Below, in pieces: positions 1 through 15,269 of a stretch of 64,000 nucleotides of DNA; the first letter of the stretch is position 1; each line of letters opens with the position of its first letter. The DNA comes from Vanilla planifolia (lineage: Eukaryota > Streptophyta > Magnoliopsida > Asparagales > Orchidaceae). The DNA lies in contig JAIUJO010000082.1 in the NCBI GenBank assembly GCA_023846275.1, forward strand, positions 1,633,922 to 1,697,921, in the 5' to 3' direction. The notes beneath the pieces are model-generated. The model saw only the letters and a program-made list of their open reading frames with translations. It was not told the DNA's origin and did no database searches. The position numbers and the translations under genes were made by a program.

Positions 1-360
1 AAAATATAATAGCAATAACACAAAATAAAGTTAATGTGAGAGTTGAATTAGTTCTATCATTGTAATATGTACCAAAAAGAAATTGAAAATTTTGAAAAGT
101 AATGAGATAAGTTATTTGAGAATGTTATATTCTATGATACTGTTAAGATCGAGTCTAATATTAGCAATTATCAATTTGGCAGAAATTTAGATATTCTCTA
201 ATGCATAAAAAATCATGGAAAATAAATTTCTAAAAATAAAACAATATTATATAATTAGATAAAATTCATAGATATGATATTAATAATATTTGTTTCATCT
301 TCATCAGACCATATTTGAACATATCATGAATTATAAAATAAATTGATAATAAATTACTAT
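1..360 (-). repeat. ~420-bp satellite, minus orientation, end of a block that continues upstream
   Basis: This stretch reads as the reverse complement of the satellite that follows it. Visible landmarks in minus order are AATGAGATAAGTTATTTGAG (near 103), TTGTTTCATCTTCATCAGAC (near 290) and a TGAATTATAAAATAAATTGA-like segment (near 327). In the minus blocks further on, these same landmarks occur in the same order. It covers less than one unit and runs off the left edge of the window, so the true block is longer. Nothing coding is visible. The switch to the opposite orientation lies in a short T-run at about 360-367. Confidence 0.8.
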
Positions 361-3300
361 TTTTTTCTTTAATTTTGTTATTTCACTAGGTATAAATCTC
401 AACAAAAATGGCTTTTATATTATTCTATTTTTGTTCTATTACATTGTCTAAATTCTCCAAGGTTTTCTTTAATGTATATTTACTTATTATTCAAATAATA
501 ATCTACTATTATTTATGCATATTTATTTTGACAGTTAAGAGTAATTTCAAGTGAGGCTTGATTGAGATTTAAGAAATGTACTAGGACATGTCTCTAATGA
601 GCACTACCCATTTAAATTTTAGTTACAATATTTTTAAATTTTTTATATTTTTTCTAGCTTTACGAGTATTTTAAATCATATCTTTTTATAAATGAGGAAG
701 TTACTCATGATCTTCCAAGTTTCATGAAATGAAACTTTCTTATACACCTTTCTTCATTTCTTCAAAGGTTTCACTTTGATTTGGTTATATTCTTATGTAG
801 CTAAAAACATCTTTTCTTGCAATGTTTATGTTGTGTTGTCTAGGTTATATTACATTTTTTCAAACGGAATGTCACAGTCATCTTGACAAAATCTATCCAA
901 TTAGTTTTTATAATATTTTAAAATTTTTATTTTCTAAGGTTTTATCATTGTTTTATTATGTATTTTAATTTTACCAATTTTTATAATCTATAAGGACACA
1001 CTTAATCCTCTTAGTATCTTCTAATGCAACTTTACCATAAAATTTATTTCGTTTCCTTAAATTTTATGAATTGATTTTCTTATATTACAATGATATTATG
1101 CCTCCCCTCTTACGAGATGTTAACATCATTTTAATTTGACATATCACATTGGTATATCATTGTTATTTTATTTTATTATGTAGTACAATTTGCTATAATT
1201 CAAAATGATGTGTAATTAAGATAAAACAAATTTCATCGAACTCCTCTAGACTAGCTCTATTTAATTAAATTTTTCTATTTAATATTTTTATATCTATTTT
1301 AAATTTTTATGACATTTGCATGATTTTCATGATATTTCAATTTATAACTAACCATACTATCAACAGTGCTACACCAAATCTCTTTAGTAACTCAGAAAAA
1401 ACCTTTATAATAAATTTTATCATATTTAAGTAAAAGTATGGCTTTGATATGGTTTTATCACTTTGTAACTCCAAAACATCTGACTTTTCTCCTTTATAAT
1501 GCTTTTGATTTTGTCATATTACATTACTTAAATTAATCTCATTTCAACTTCAACATATTTATACTTAATATTAACAAAATAGTTTGTTGTTATTTATTCT
1601 CATTTACTTTAGTAATTTGTAGCAAATCTAAAAGACATCCGATTGAGATCAAAAAGACATTGTAGAACTTACGCTACTAAGCTCTTTTCTATTAAGTTTT
1701 CATTTTTATGTTTTTAAATAATTTTATTTTCTATTATTTGAATATTTTCTGTGAGATATTTTTATTCATACAAGATTTCATATTCAATGATTTTACTCCT
1801 AGTGTCTTTATTATCTTAGAAAACAAGTTTTGTGTAATTGATATTTTCAAATGTTTTTCTTTAATTTTGTTATTTTATCAGCACACTTTAATGACCATCT
1901 TATGTGAGCATTATATTATTTTTTTTAGTTATATAACATTGTATCAATTTATCTCATTTTTTAAAATTTTTTGAATTTATTTTGTTATTTTTCAAAGATA
2001 CATTATTTCTCCTTCTAAGTAGCCTTTATATTGAATTCATTTTGTTATATAAAATTGTAATAATTTATCTCATTTTTTTCAAATCTTTTTCATCGATTTT
2101 ATTATTTTATGAGGTTGCTTTAATTTCCCACTTGAGTGACTTTATATCCTATTAATTTCTTTATATATCATTGTCATTAATTTATTCAATTCATATTTAT
2201 TTATATTTACAAAATATTAAACTATTAAATAGTTAATGTTTATGTTTATTTTTTGGGTAATTCGAAATAATTCCAAATGTGCTCTATTTTAAAGATTCTT
2301 TGGAGTAATCTCAAAGAGGTTTATAGAATTAAATATTGATTTCTATATTTTTTACTATTTTATTTTTTATTGTTGTGACATGATTCATAAGAGATCTCAA
2401 TTCATATCACATTTCATCACTCAGGATGTCACAATTGAAGTCCTTACTATCTTAAATAGAAACTTTTCCATACAATTTATCTTAATTATTCAATTTTCCC
2501 CTCTTTAATTTCATTTGATTATTATGAAATTCTTACTCTCCCTCTTGTGTGAGCCTTTCATTAGTTTATTTTTTTTGGTAACATATAATTTCAATTAATC
2601 TTATATGAGCTTTATTATATATTTACAAAAATTTTAAATGTAATTAATTATTATTAATTCTTATTTTTGCAGTAATTCATAGTATTCCAAATGAGGTAAG
2701 AAAAAGATGAAAGAAATCTCTTTGGACTAATCATGACAAGTTTGATGTTATTAAATAATCATTTCTATAATTTTCAATATTTCATTTTTTTATGATTATG
2801 GAACACATAACAAGGAATTTCTTCTCATATCTAACTTAATAATAAAAAAATATTCTATTTAATCCTCTTAGTATTATACAATACAACAATCTTGTGTTAT
2901 TTTTCAAATTTTTCCAAATCTTTAACTCTCATTTGTTTATAATAGTATGAATATCTAATTCTTCTTTCATAATACATTTAGTTCACTTCAAATTGGCACT
3001 ATTATATAACTTAAATTTATCTTGATTTAGTTTTAAAATATATTTATAAAATATCAAAAATAAAATTTATCATTGTTAATTCTTATTGATTTTCGTAATA
3101 CATAATAAATATAAAAGTGATTTGTTTAAGAAGAAAGAAATGTCATTGGATCCCTCTCAAAGAGGTATATCGAACTTTATATTATTTTTTTAATTTATAA
3201 TTATTTAATGTTTATATTTTTGGCATATTTTATGAGTCATTTTGACTTGTTAATTAATGATCTTATGCTCCATCTACTTTGTAACATGCAATACAACTTT

Positions 3301-4840
3301 ATTTCATACTTTATGTCATTAATTAAATTTTTTTTGCTTTAATATGGTTGTACTATTATGAAAGTGTGGCTCTCCTCAAGTGTGCCCCTTACATTTCTTT
3401 AATTTATTTTATTTATGCTTCAATTTTGATTTTCTTAATTTTAAAGTAATACTTTTTTGTTATTTGTGCTTATTTACTACAATAATTCATAATTATTATA
3501 GACGTGGCTTAATCCATATGAAGCAAATACCATTGGACTTCTCTCGCAAGATTTATCTAATTAAATATATATGTTTTATTTTTTTAGATATTTATTTTAT
3601 AATATTTTGCTAAATTTTAGATGAAATTTTGATTTGTATTTGATTTGGTAATTAAGTGTGCTACACCAAGTTTTCATATTGTCTTGAAATTAAATGTTTT
3701 CGAAATTTTATCTTATTTTTTCAAATATTTTGCTTTGATTTGCCTATATAACTTTGGAATAGTAAATCTCCTCAAGTTTGCCCATTACGTCCCTTTTATC
3801 AAGTTACTTAAATTGCTTTAATTTATCTAATTTTGATTTTTTTTATATATTTACCTAATTCAAAAATAAAAATTATTATTATTTATGATTATTTACTTTT
3901 ATAATAACCAATAATTTCAAACTAAGACTGATCAGGATAAAAAGGTCATTGTTGGAGTCATCTCTAAGAGGTATGTCTAATTTAATATTGTCTTTTACAA
4001 TCTTAAATATTTTATATTAATGGAGTTTGGTAGACTTTATTAGGTACAACAATTTGTATGGATTTAATTCTCTCATTATGTTTAATGTCAATAAATGTTT
4101 TGTTTTGGTTTGTTTACATTACTATTCACTCTAACTATCCCAATGTGTGTCGTTTACATTGCTTGATTAAGTTTTATTAAAATGATTCAATTTATTATAT
4201 TTCAACTTTACATATTATTTTTTAAATTTTTAATTCTTTTTCATTAGGAAATTATTATAATTCTTGACCAGAACTAATCAATATGAAAATATGTTGCCTA
4301 GATTTCCATAACAAGCACTATCTAAATAAAGTTTTTTTTTGTATTTTCAAATTTTTTATTTTATAAGAATTTTGCATTCTTTACAAGATGTTTTTATCTA
4401 TACATAATTTGATGATAATGGATGTTAAACTTTATCACTTTATTTTCTTTGAATGTAGTTTTTTGAATTTTTTTCTTTGACTTCAACATATTACTATATA
4501 TCTCAAAATCTCCTCTTATGTGACAATTAAATCATGTTTTTGTTGTATTATATTTCTTTAATTTATCTAATTTTAACATTATTATATATTAAATAGTATT
4601 AAAATAATATATTGTTATAAATTTTTTTTGTTATTTATATTATTACATTGCTTCAATCTACCTCATGTCCACATTAAAATTAATTTACTTTAATTGAAAA
4701 AAATAATTTATTAATATTTATTGTTTACTATTTTAGTAATTCATATTAATTCCAAAAAATGTTTGATTGAGTTGAAATTAATGATGTTGGATGCAACTTG
4801 ACAAACTTTATTAGGAATTATTTTATTTTCTAGTTTTTAT

Positions 4841-5264
4841 GCATGCTTTCTAAGTTATTTTTTTTGTGACAACTTTAATCATCGAGGATATTACACAAAT
4901 TAAATCTCAGCTCATGTGACACATACAGAATTGTGGTTAGGATATATTACAATACATCCATTAAGCTTATTTCCACTTTAATAGATGTTTAATTTGTATT
5001 AAAAATTTTATTAGTTATATTAATTCTATTTATTTTAAAAATTTAGTTATTATGCATGCTTTATAAATTATTTTTATTTGTGACAACTTTAACGATGAAG
5101 GATGTTACGCAATTTAAGGCTCGTCTCATGTGACACTTACAAAGTGTTGGTTAGGATATATTACAATATATCCATTTATATTTTTTGAACTTTAATAAAT
5201 ATTTAATTGGTATTAAAAAATTTATTAGTTATATTAATGTTTATTTACTTCAAAAATTTAGAGT
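4841..5264 (+). repeat. Tandem pair of shortened (~212 bp) satellite units
   Basis: Two neighbouring units, starting at GCATGCTTT (4841 and 5053), share the same internal deletion. In both, the dyad/TGTTAC segment is followed almost directly by CTCATGTGACAC, so the AATGCAAC segment and the first TTTGGTTATATTAC copy are missing. They then share GTTAGGATATATTACAATA, ATATCCATT-like and TTTATTAGTTATATTAAT segments that most other units lack in this form. The 212-bp offset holds across the pair. This is the clearest local duplication in the first plus block and is clearly younger than the array around it. Confidence 0.75.
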
Positions 5265-8200
5265 AATTTTACACAGGGTCTAACTAAGATGAAACAAACT
5301 TCTTTGGTCGTATTTCCATGAGCTCAATAAAACTAAATTTTCATTTTTTATTTTCAAATATTTTATTATTGACAATTTTCTAATGATTTTGAAGATATTT
5401 GATTTATAAAAGATTTAAGGATTAAGAATTTTACTGTTAATCAATTAAGTACCATGTAATGCAACCATCCAATACATATTAGATCCTTTTATCAAATTGT
5501 TTCTTCGGCTTCGTTATGCTACTGTAATAAAGTAATTCTCATCTCGTGTGATTTTTACATAATTATTATTTAGTTAAATTACATTCTTTAATTGAACTCT
5601 TTTTTACTTTAATATAGTTTTATTTAATATTAAAATGATAATTTTTAGTTATTTTAGATTAATTTATTTTTTAATTTGAAGAAATTTATTTTTTTATTTT
5701 TCAACACTTTATGAAACTTTTTGATTCACATTAGATTTCATGAAATATCAAAGTACACTCAATCTCATTAGATGGTTGTAGTGCAACTTTCTTATGTAAC
5801 TCATATATTTCTTCAAATTGTTTTGCTAAGATTTGGTCACATTCATATGTGACTCTAAATCACATCTTTTATGGCCATTACATTGCTCTGATGTTGTTAT
5901 AATACATTGCATTACTTTTTCTCTTTATTCCTTTAATATATAATTTCTTAACATTAAAATAAACTTTTTTATTATTTTTTTATTTACATTTTTAATTCAC
6001 TATCAAGCTTTAAGATTTCCATTTGAGAGGAAACAAACATCATTTAACCCTTCTTAAAAAGCTCTACGTAATTAAGTAATCATTTAAAAAAATTTAAATA
6101 TGTTATACCTCATCATTTGAGAGCATAAGAGAGGTCTTTTGATTCATAATTTATTTTATGATCGAGAATGTTACGCTTTACCTCCTAAGTATGTTAGAAT
6201 AATATTTTCTTATGCAACTTAAGAGATTTTTTTTAAAAATATTTATTTTCATTTTGCTATATTACTTTGTTCTGTTAATTTTCTCTCTTATGACATTTAT
6301 TTTAGTATTGATTTAATTTTATTATATTACTTCAATTTATCTCTTTGAACATTGTCATATTTTTAATTAAAATTAAAAAATAATTTTATATTATTTATGT
6401 TGATTTGATTTGAAAATTTCTAATTATTGGAAATAAGGTCCAATAAAGATAAACCAAATGTCTTTAGACAAACCTTAATGAATTCTAACCAACTAAATGT
6501 TAATCTTTTACATTTTATGAATGTTTTTGTATACTTTTAGTATGCTTTATAAGACATTTAGATTCATACCTTATTTGTTGATCAAGAATGTCATACTCAC
6601 TATTCTAAATATTTTTTAATGTGGCTTTCACTTACTATTTATAATATTTATACAAATGTTTTTCTTTGATTTAGTTATTTAACTATGTAACTCTTTTTTT
6701 TTCTCTCATGTGACATATACATTGCTTTTATTTATTTATATTATGTAATTTAAATTTATGTCATTTAATATTTAACATATATTTACATAATATAAAAATA
6801 TCAATTTATTATTATTTATGTTTAATTAATTTTGTAATTAATAATCACCCCTTTTGAAATTAATTTAAGATGAAACAAACATCATTTCAATCATCTTAAG
6901 AAGCTCTATCTCATTCAATAATTTATTTTTATCTTTTAAAATATTTTATTTTCTAAAGGTCTTATACAACTTGTGGGGCATTTTTATTCTGATGCATTCA
7001 ATGATCAAGATTGTCAATCTCCAGATTGTCACTATTCCATAATACCTAAGCTTTGTAATAAAAATTACTTCATTTCTTTTAGAGGTATTTTAGTTTTTCT
7101 AATATTAATGAATAACTCTTTTATCACATGGCCTTGACCTCATTCTTTTATTATATTATAATGCTTTTATTCACCTGAATTAAATTTTATTACATATTTA
7201 ATAAATACGAAAATGATAATTTTTTATTTTTTATCCATACTTTTTTTTGATAATTTATAAAAATTCAAAATCAACTTAAATAATGTTAAAATAATAGCCA
7301 AAGGACTTATCTTTAGGAGCTCTATAACATTAAATTTTCATTATTAAAATTCTAAAAAAAAATTTCTCAAGGATTTTAGTATTCTTCATGAGATATTTCA
7401 TTTTGTAATTAATTTCATTGTTATGGATGTCACACTTCATTAGTTAGTTTGTTTTTAGTTATTTGGTTATATTACTGTATAACACCAATTCTCTTCCCCT
7501 ATGACGTTTACATGTCTTTGGTTTTGAATATTACATTTTCTCACATTATCACATTTTAGATTAATTATACATTTACTTAATATTAACATAATAATTTTTA
7601 TTATTTTTGCATATTTAATTCTGTATAAGGACTGAGATGAGATAGCAATTGTCATCGGAATCATCTTGACCCATTTTATTAAATTAATATGGAATTTTAA
7701 TCCATACATAATTTAATAATTAAAGTTCTATTTGATATCTCTAATATGATGTTAAATAACATTCTTGACAAATTTATCTAATTTTTAAAATTATTTATTG
7801 TATTTGGTTATATTACTATGTAGCACGAAACAATTTATAATGTTAGCATTACATTTGCTTTGATTTAGAAATATTACATTGCTTCAATTTATCTTTTTTT
7901 AACTTTAATATAAATTCTCAAAATATTACTATAATAATTTATTATTACTTTTGTTTATTTACTTAGATAAAATTCTATAAGTCAAAAGAAAGTTCTATAG
8001 GGACGAAAACAACATCCTTGGACTTGTTTTGATTTTTTTTCTATACATTTTGAACACTTTATGCATCATTTTGATTTTTATCCAATTTAATGATAAAAAA
8101 TTTTAAAATTGATTTACCTAGTTCCTTGGATTGCAACTTTTGCTGACAAATTATATTATTTTAAGAAATGTTTTGTATTGATTTGGATGCATTACTAAGA

Positions 8201-9672
8201 AAATCTAATTCTCCTCTAATGTGAGTTTTACATCATTTAGATTACTTTAATTATATCTAATTAATTAATGTATTTATAATTTTAAAATAGATTTACTTAA
8301 TATAATTTTAATTATTATTTAATTTTACTCACTTTCATAATTCATTAAAATTCCAAAAAAGGTTCAATCAAGACAAAGCAAGTAGCATTAAACTCAATTG
8401 GTGATGCATTATTTAATTAAATATTCAATTTTATATTTTTAATTACTTTATTTCGCAGGAGTTTTGAACAATTCATGAGTCGTTTTTATTTATACTTCTT
8501 TTAATGATCAAGGATGTTCTTAATATCAAAAAAATTTAACTTTTTTACATAATTTATCTTATTTTTTCAATTTTTTTGTTTCGAATTGGCTACGTTACTA
8601 AATCTAAATATTTTGTTGTTTGACATTCACATAATTTTGACTTTCTTATATTACATTGCTATAGTTTATGTATTTTTAGCATTTAAATATATATTTAATT
8701 AGCATTAAAATAATACTTTGTCCTTTTATTCGTATTTATTTTTGTAATTTCTAGTAATTTCAGAGAATGTCTAGTCGTAATGAAATAAACATTGGACTTT
8801 TTTTAATGAATTCTATTCCATTAGATAACGAGTTTTGTAATTTAAAATTTTTTTATTGTAGTTGATTTTATGATTGAAGATGTCATGGATGTTTTTCTAA
8901 GTATCTTGGAATGATGTTTTCTCATTTCATTTGTCACATTTCTTCAAATCTTTAACTTTAATTTGGCTATATTAACACAAAACATTAATCTTACTTGTGT
9001 GTGAGATTTATATCACAGTGATTTGGTTATATTACATTTATTAAATTTATTTGATTCTAGCTTTGTAATATATTTTCTTGATATTAAATTATACTGTTGG
9101 ACTCACCTTGATAAGAACTAACAAATTAAATATGTTTTTAAATTTTTAAATATGTTATTTTCTTTGATTTTCATGCTTTAGGAGATATTTTAATTTGTTC
9201 CTAATTTGACGATTAGGACTGTTGAACTTAACCTCATTAATATCTTGGAGTCCCACTTTTCTCAATAATTTATTTCATTTCATAGAGATTTTCAGTTTGG
9301 TATGGTTATTTTACTAAGTAACCAAAAGTCTACTACCATGTGACCATTTTATACTAAAGATTTTGATTTATCTCAACAAGCTATGTCCAATTAAATTTTT
9401 ATTTTAAAATTTATAGGCATTTTTTACGATTTTTTCATGTTTTACAAGATTTTTTGAATCATACAAGATTTCATTATCCCAGATGTTAAATTTCAATTCA
9501 TTAATTCCTTGGAATGAAACTTTCTTGAACAATTAATCGAATTACATTAAATGTTTTATTTGCTCTTAGATTTACTAATATAGAACTCTAAACCATCTTG
9601 TGTATAACATTTACATCATTTTGATTTGGATGCATTTCATTACTTTACTTCAATTTATCTCATTTCAACTTC

Positions 9673-9692
9673 ATATATATATATATATATAT
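9673..9692. repeat. (AT)n microsatellite inside a satellite unit
   Basis: A 20-bp pure AT run sits where the satellite unit normally reads ACTTTAATATATATTTAC, directly after a TCAACTTC flank and before ATTATTAAAA. It is an expansion of the unit's own short TA stretch. Confidence 0.9.
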
Positions 9693-11503
9693 TATTAAAA
9701 AAATACTTTATTATTATTAAGGTCTTTTAGTTTTGTAATTTGTAGTATTTCCAAACAAAGTCCAATGAAGCAATAAAAATGTTGTCAAACTCATCTTGAT
9801 TTCTTATGTCCAATAAAATATTTATTTTTCAAAATATTTTTTTATTTTTTATGATTTTAGAATTCTTTACATGGCATTCTTATTTATACTTAATTTGACA
9901 ATTGAGAATGGTAAACTTAATTTCCATAGTATCTAGGAATGCATCTCTCTTGAATATTTTCCATATTTCTTTAATACTTTTGCTTAGATTTTGTTATCTT
10001 ACCTTGAAACTCTAAATATCTTATAGTGCATCCTTTACATTACTTTGATTATACTACACCACATTGAATCAATTTAAATTATATAACATTTAATAAATTT
10101 TTAGTTGTTATGAAAATTTTTAATTTATTATTATTATTTTTTCTTTTCTTTTGTAAATAATGCCATTTCCAAAATAATAAATGTAAATAAAATTAATATC
10201 ATTCAAATCATCATGATGAGTTATATCTAATTGAATATACTATTATATTTTTAAGTATCTTACTTTTTATATTTAAAATAATAATTTATGGTTATTTATG
10301 ATTATTTAATGTTTTAATTCTTTGTACTTCAAAACATTGTCTAAATGAGTGAAAATAAATGTTGTTTGACTCCAATTGATGAACTCTGTAATTAAATATC
10401 ATTTCTTTATTTTGAGCATTATATTTTAAAGGATTTTAGCATATTTTTTTGAGACAACACTATTAGTACCTAATTTGATGAATGAGTATGTTACACTTAA
10501 TTTCTTTACAATCTTTAGTATCTGAAAATATAATTCTCCCATAAAAATATCTCATCTTCTAAAAGTTTTCACATCTATTTCATTGTCACAATGTAAGTTA
10601 ATTCTTGTCTCATAGACTTTCATATCACTTTGATTTTCTTACATTACATTGCTTCAATTTACTTAATTTAAAATTGAATATATATTCAATTAATAATAAG
10701 AGAATAATTTGTTATCATCTTTGTTAATTCACATTAACAATTTGTGGACATTCCAAAAAAGGTTTTGCTGACCCAAAAGAATCATGATTACACTAGTCTT
10801 CATGAACACTATCTAATTAAATATTTTTTTCTATATCTTTAAATATTTACCTTTTTAATATTTTTACATGCTTTGCAAGAACTTTTATTCATACCTAATT
10901 TAGCGATGGAGGTTTCTATGCTAGATCTCCTTAATAACTTGGCTTTCAACGCTCATATGCTATTTATCTTGTTTGTTCAAAGTTTTCATTTTGAGTTTTA
11001 ATATTAAAATGCAACTATTAATCACCTATTTTGTGACCAATATGATACATTGATTTTGTTGTATTACATTTGTTCAATTCAACTCATCTCAACTTAAATA
11101 TAAATCGACTTAATATTATAAAAAAAACCTTTTTTAGTTATTTAAATTATTAATTCACAATAATTCTACTGTACATCTAATTGCGATGAAATAAATGTTA
11201 ATAAACACATCTTGAAGAGCTTTATCTTATTAAAGTTTTACTTTTATATTTTTAAATATTTTATATTCAGTAGGTTTCACAGCTTTTATAAGACACTACA
11301 GTTAGTACATCTTCTAAAATAGAAGATGCAACACAAGATAACCCTAATGTCTTAAAGTGTAGCATTTCTAAAATTAATTTCATTTATGAAAACATTTTTC
11401 TTTAGTTTGGTTAGTTTGTTATGTAATAAATCTTATCAAATTGGGCTTTTACATTGCTTTATTTTTATTCTATTATAAATTGTAAATTTTCTTTGTTTTA
11501 CTT

Positions 11504-11505
<2 letters not shown>

Positions 11506-11536
<31 letters not shown>

Positions 11537-11566
11537 TATATATATATATGTATATATACATATATG
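11506..11566. repeat. Compound (AC)n-(AT)n-(GT/AT) microsatellite
   Basis: About 14 AC dinucleotides (11506-11534) are followed by an AT run with interspersed GTATATATACATATATG. The tract follows TTTTACTTTAA, so it occupies the same ACTTTAATATATATTTAC position of the satellite unit as the other TA tracts. A short open frame across it (11454-11636) encodes a Thr-His stretch and is an artefact of the CA repeat. Confidence 0.92.
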
Positions 11567-13728
11567 TTTCTTAAAAAAATATATCTTACTAATATTTTTG
11601 CCTATTAAAGAAATGTTTGAAGACATGTACAAATGAACTCTATCTATTTATTACTATATTTTGAAATATTTTATTTTTTAATTTTTTACTTGCTTTACGA
11701 TCATATTATATTGTTTGACTTTTTATCATGTTGGCTTTAAAAAATATTTAGTTAACGTTTAAGAAGTTATTTATTATTATTTTTGCCTATTTAATTTGGT
11801 AATTTGTATTAGTTTTAATAATGGTTATATTGAGATGAAATTAATGTTGAACTTGTCTCAAGGGGATTTATCTTTCTAAAAATTGATTTTATAAAAAAAA
11901 TTATTTTCTAGTATTTTGACGTTCTTAGTGTTGTATTTAAATTTGTATTTTTGTTTACGATCTAGGAAGTTACACTTCATAAACCTAATATCCTAAAATG
12001 CGACTTTATCATAAAATTTATCTCATTTCTTTAAATTTTATAAATTGATTTTCATATATAACTATGAAACTATACTTTTCCACTTGTGTGATGTTTACAT
12101 TTCTTTAATTGGAATATATTACAACACTTTAAGTTTTCTAAATTTTTCTTTAGTATACATTAACTTTAAAAAATAAATGTCATATGTGTTTATTTAGTTT
12201 GGTAATTTTCTAAATACCAAATAATGTCCAAAAGAGATATCAAAAATTTTGTTTTATTCCTTTCAAAAAGCTCTGCTTATATATATATTTCTTTTAATTA
12301 TTTTTTACAATATTTTTTTTATGTTTTGGCATGTTTTGCATGATATTTTAATTCATAACTAATTTTGCTATAAAGATTGTTAGACTCAGTATCCATAGTG
12401 TCATAGAATTCAACTTTATGGTATAGTTTATCTTATTTCTCTAAAAGGTTTTGTTTAATTTGGTTAGATCACTTTAAAAAACCAGGGTTCGCCAATTGTT
12501 TCCTTTGTAATTCTTTGATTTCATAATACTACATTGCTTCAATTAATCTCATTTCATCTTAAATAAATTTATTGTTGATATTAAAAAATTATTATTATTA
12601 TTTATTTATTTTTATTTATTTCGGTAATTTCTAAAAATTTTGATTGAAATGCGATCGAGATAAAACAATTATTGTAGGACTTGTGCAAAATAGTTCATAC
12701 TTTAAATAGTTATTTTTAAATTTTTTAATACATTATTTTCTATTATTTTGATATGATTTATTTAATAATTTAATTCATGCACAATTTGATGTTTGAGGAT
12801 TTTACACTCAATCCCTTTATTATCTTAAAATATAGCATTTTTTGTAAAATTTATTTCAATTTTTCAAATGTTCTCCTTTGATTTTGTTATTTTATGAGGA
12901 TACTTTAGTTTTCCTCTAATGTCACTTTTATATTATATTGATTTTGTTGCATAATATTGTACCAACTTATCTCATTTTTTCAAATATAATTTATTATTAT
13001 TTATGCTTATTTTTTTTGAAAATCAAAGTAACTCCTAATTAGATTTATTTGAGAAGAAACAAATGTAGTTGGATCCATCTCGAAGAGTTATATACAACTT
13101 TTTATTACTTTGTGAATTTATAATTATTTAATATCTATATTTTTTAACATTTTAAGAGGCATTTCAATTTGTCAATCAATGATGTTCACTAGATCCCTAT
13201 AGTATATAAGAACAGAGCTTCCTTGAATAACTTATTTGAATTGTTAATTTACTTTGGTTATACTAATATTTAGCTATAGATCTCGTCAAGTGTGACACTT
13301 ATATGGGCTTGATTTCACTGTGTTGTGTTTCTTTAGTTTTTATCTTTTAAGCATTAATTTATTTTTACCTAACCTTAATACAATAATTTCTTACTATTTG
13401 GGCTCTTATTTACTAATACAATTCATAGTTATTGTAGACTTGGTTCAATTGAGATGAAATAAATATTCTTGAACTTCAATCAATAAGTTTTACCTAATTA
13501 AATATTTATTTTTAGTATTTTAGCAAATTTTAAATGGCTTTTTTATTTGCACATGATTTCACAATTGAGGATGTTGCACTCGATCTTCTGATTATCCTAA
13601 AGTTGACATTTTTCATATTATTTATGGCATTTCTAAAAATATTTTGCTATTTCCTTATAGTATTGTGAAACTATAGATCTCTTCTAAGTTTCCTATTACA
13701 ACACTTTGATTTTTCAAATTGCTTCAAT

Positions 13729-13742
13729 TTATATATATATAT
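13729..13742. repeat. Short (TA)n tract inside a satellite unit
   Basis: Fourteen bases of alternating TA lie between GCTTCAATT and TTACCTTA. In a complete unit, TATCTCATTTTAACTT lies between these flanks, so the tract appears to have expanded together with a small deletion. Confidence 0.75.
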
Positions 13743-15269
13743 TTACCTTATGCAAGAAAAATAATTTAATATTATTTATGCCTAGTTGTTTTGGTAATTA
13801 GTAGTAATTCAAAATTTGGACCAACAAAGAAAAATAAACTATTGTTGGAGTCTTCTCTGTTTGCTCCATCCAATTAAAATTTTGTTTTTTAGATTCTTAA
13901 ATGTTTTACTTTCATGGAGTTTTGTGTACTTTTATAAGGAACCTTAAATTGTACATGATTTGAGCATCTATTATGTTATACGCAATCTCCTTACTCACAC
14001 AGAATGGAACTTTCATATGTAATACAATAAATTTCACTAATTGATTTTTTTTATTTGCTCACATAACTATTCACTCAATGTCTCCCCAAGTGTGGCCTAT
14101 ACATTGCTTTGATTTAGTTATCTTAAACTACTTTAATTTTTCTTATTTTAGTTCTGTTATATATTTCCTTAATGTCAGAACGACATTTTTTTGTACTTAT
14201 TTATTTTTGAAATTTATTATAATTCTAAACAAAAGCTGATCTTGATGAAAATATATTACTTGAATTACCATAGCAAGCTCTATCTAAAAAAATATTCATT
14301 TTTATATTAGTAAATATTTTATTTTACAAAACTTTTGCATGCCTTTATGGGACATTTTCATTCACACCTAATTAGGTGATCATGGATGTTATACTAGATC
14401 TCCTTATTATCTTGAATGCAATATTTTGATAGAATTTAATTAATTTCTTCTTAATATTTCTCTTTAATTTATTGATATTATTATATATCTCTTTATCTCC
14501 TATAATGCAATCTTTTCATCACATTTTAATTTTGTTATAGTACATTTCTTTAATTGATCTTATTTTATCTTTATATATATTTAATTTGTATTAAAAAAAT
14601 ATTTTATTATCTATTTATTTTTTTGTTTTCATAATTTTGGGTTGAAAAAAACTTTATCCAATTTAGATGAAGTAAACATCATTAGACTTATCTCAATGAG
14701 CTCTGTTTATTAAATAATTGTTATTATGTTTTTAAATATTTAATTTTCAATGCTTTTGGCTTGATTTATGGGATACTTTGATAAGTACTTCATTTGAAAA
14801 ATGATAATGTTACATTTAATCACCTTGGTATCCTTAGAGATAACTTTCTTATTCAATTAATCTCATTTCTTCAAAGTCTTCGCTTCGATTTTATTATGTT
14901 ACAATTAACTCTAAATCTTCTCTTAAGTGATGTCTATAACTATTTCATTTGGTATTATTAGATTTCTTCGGTTTACCTCATTTTACTATTAATATATATT
15001 TACTTCGTATTGAAATAACAATACTTTAGTATTTATGTCACTTTATTTTTGTTATTCATAGTAGTTCAAAAAAATGTGCAATGAAGATGAAATGATGTTA
15101 GATGCAACTCGACTTACTTTATCCAACTAAGTAGTCACTTTCATAATGAGATCTATTTTATTTTTTGATGTTCTTTCTTTTTAAGACATTTTTATTTATG
15201 ACGAATTTAGTGATGGAGGATATCACAGTTTGTCTCATTTTGTAAATTATTTAGCTTTTATTTTGTCAT

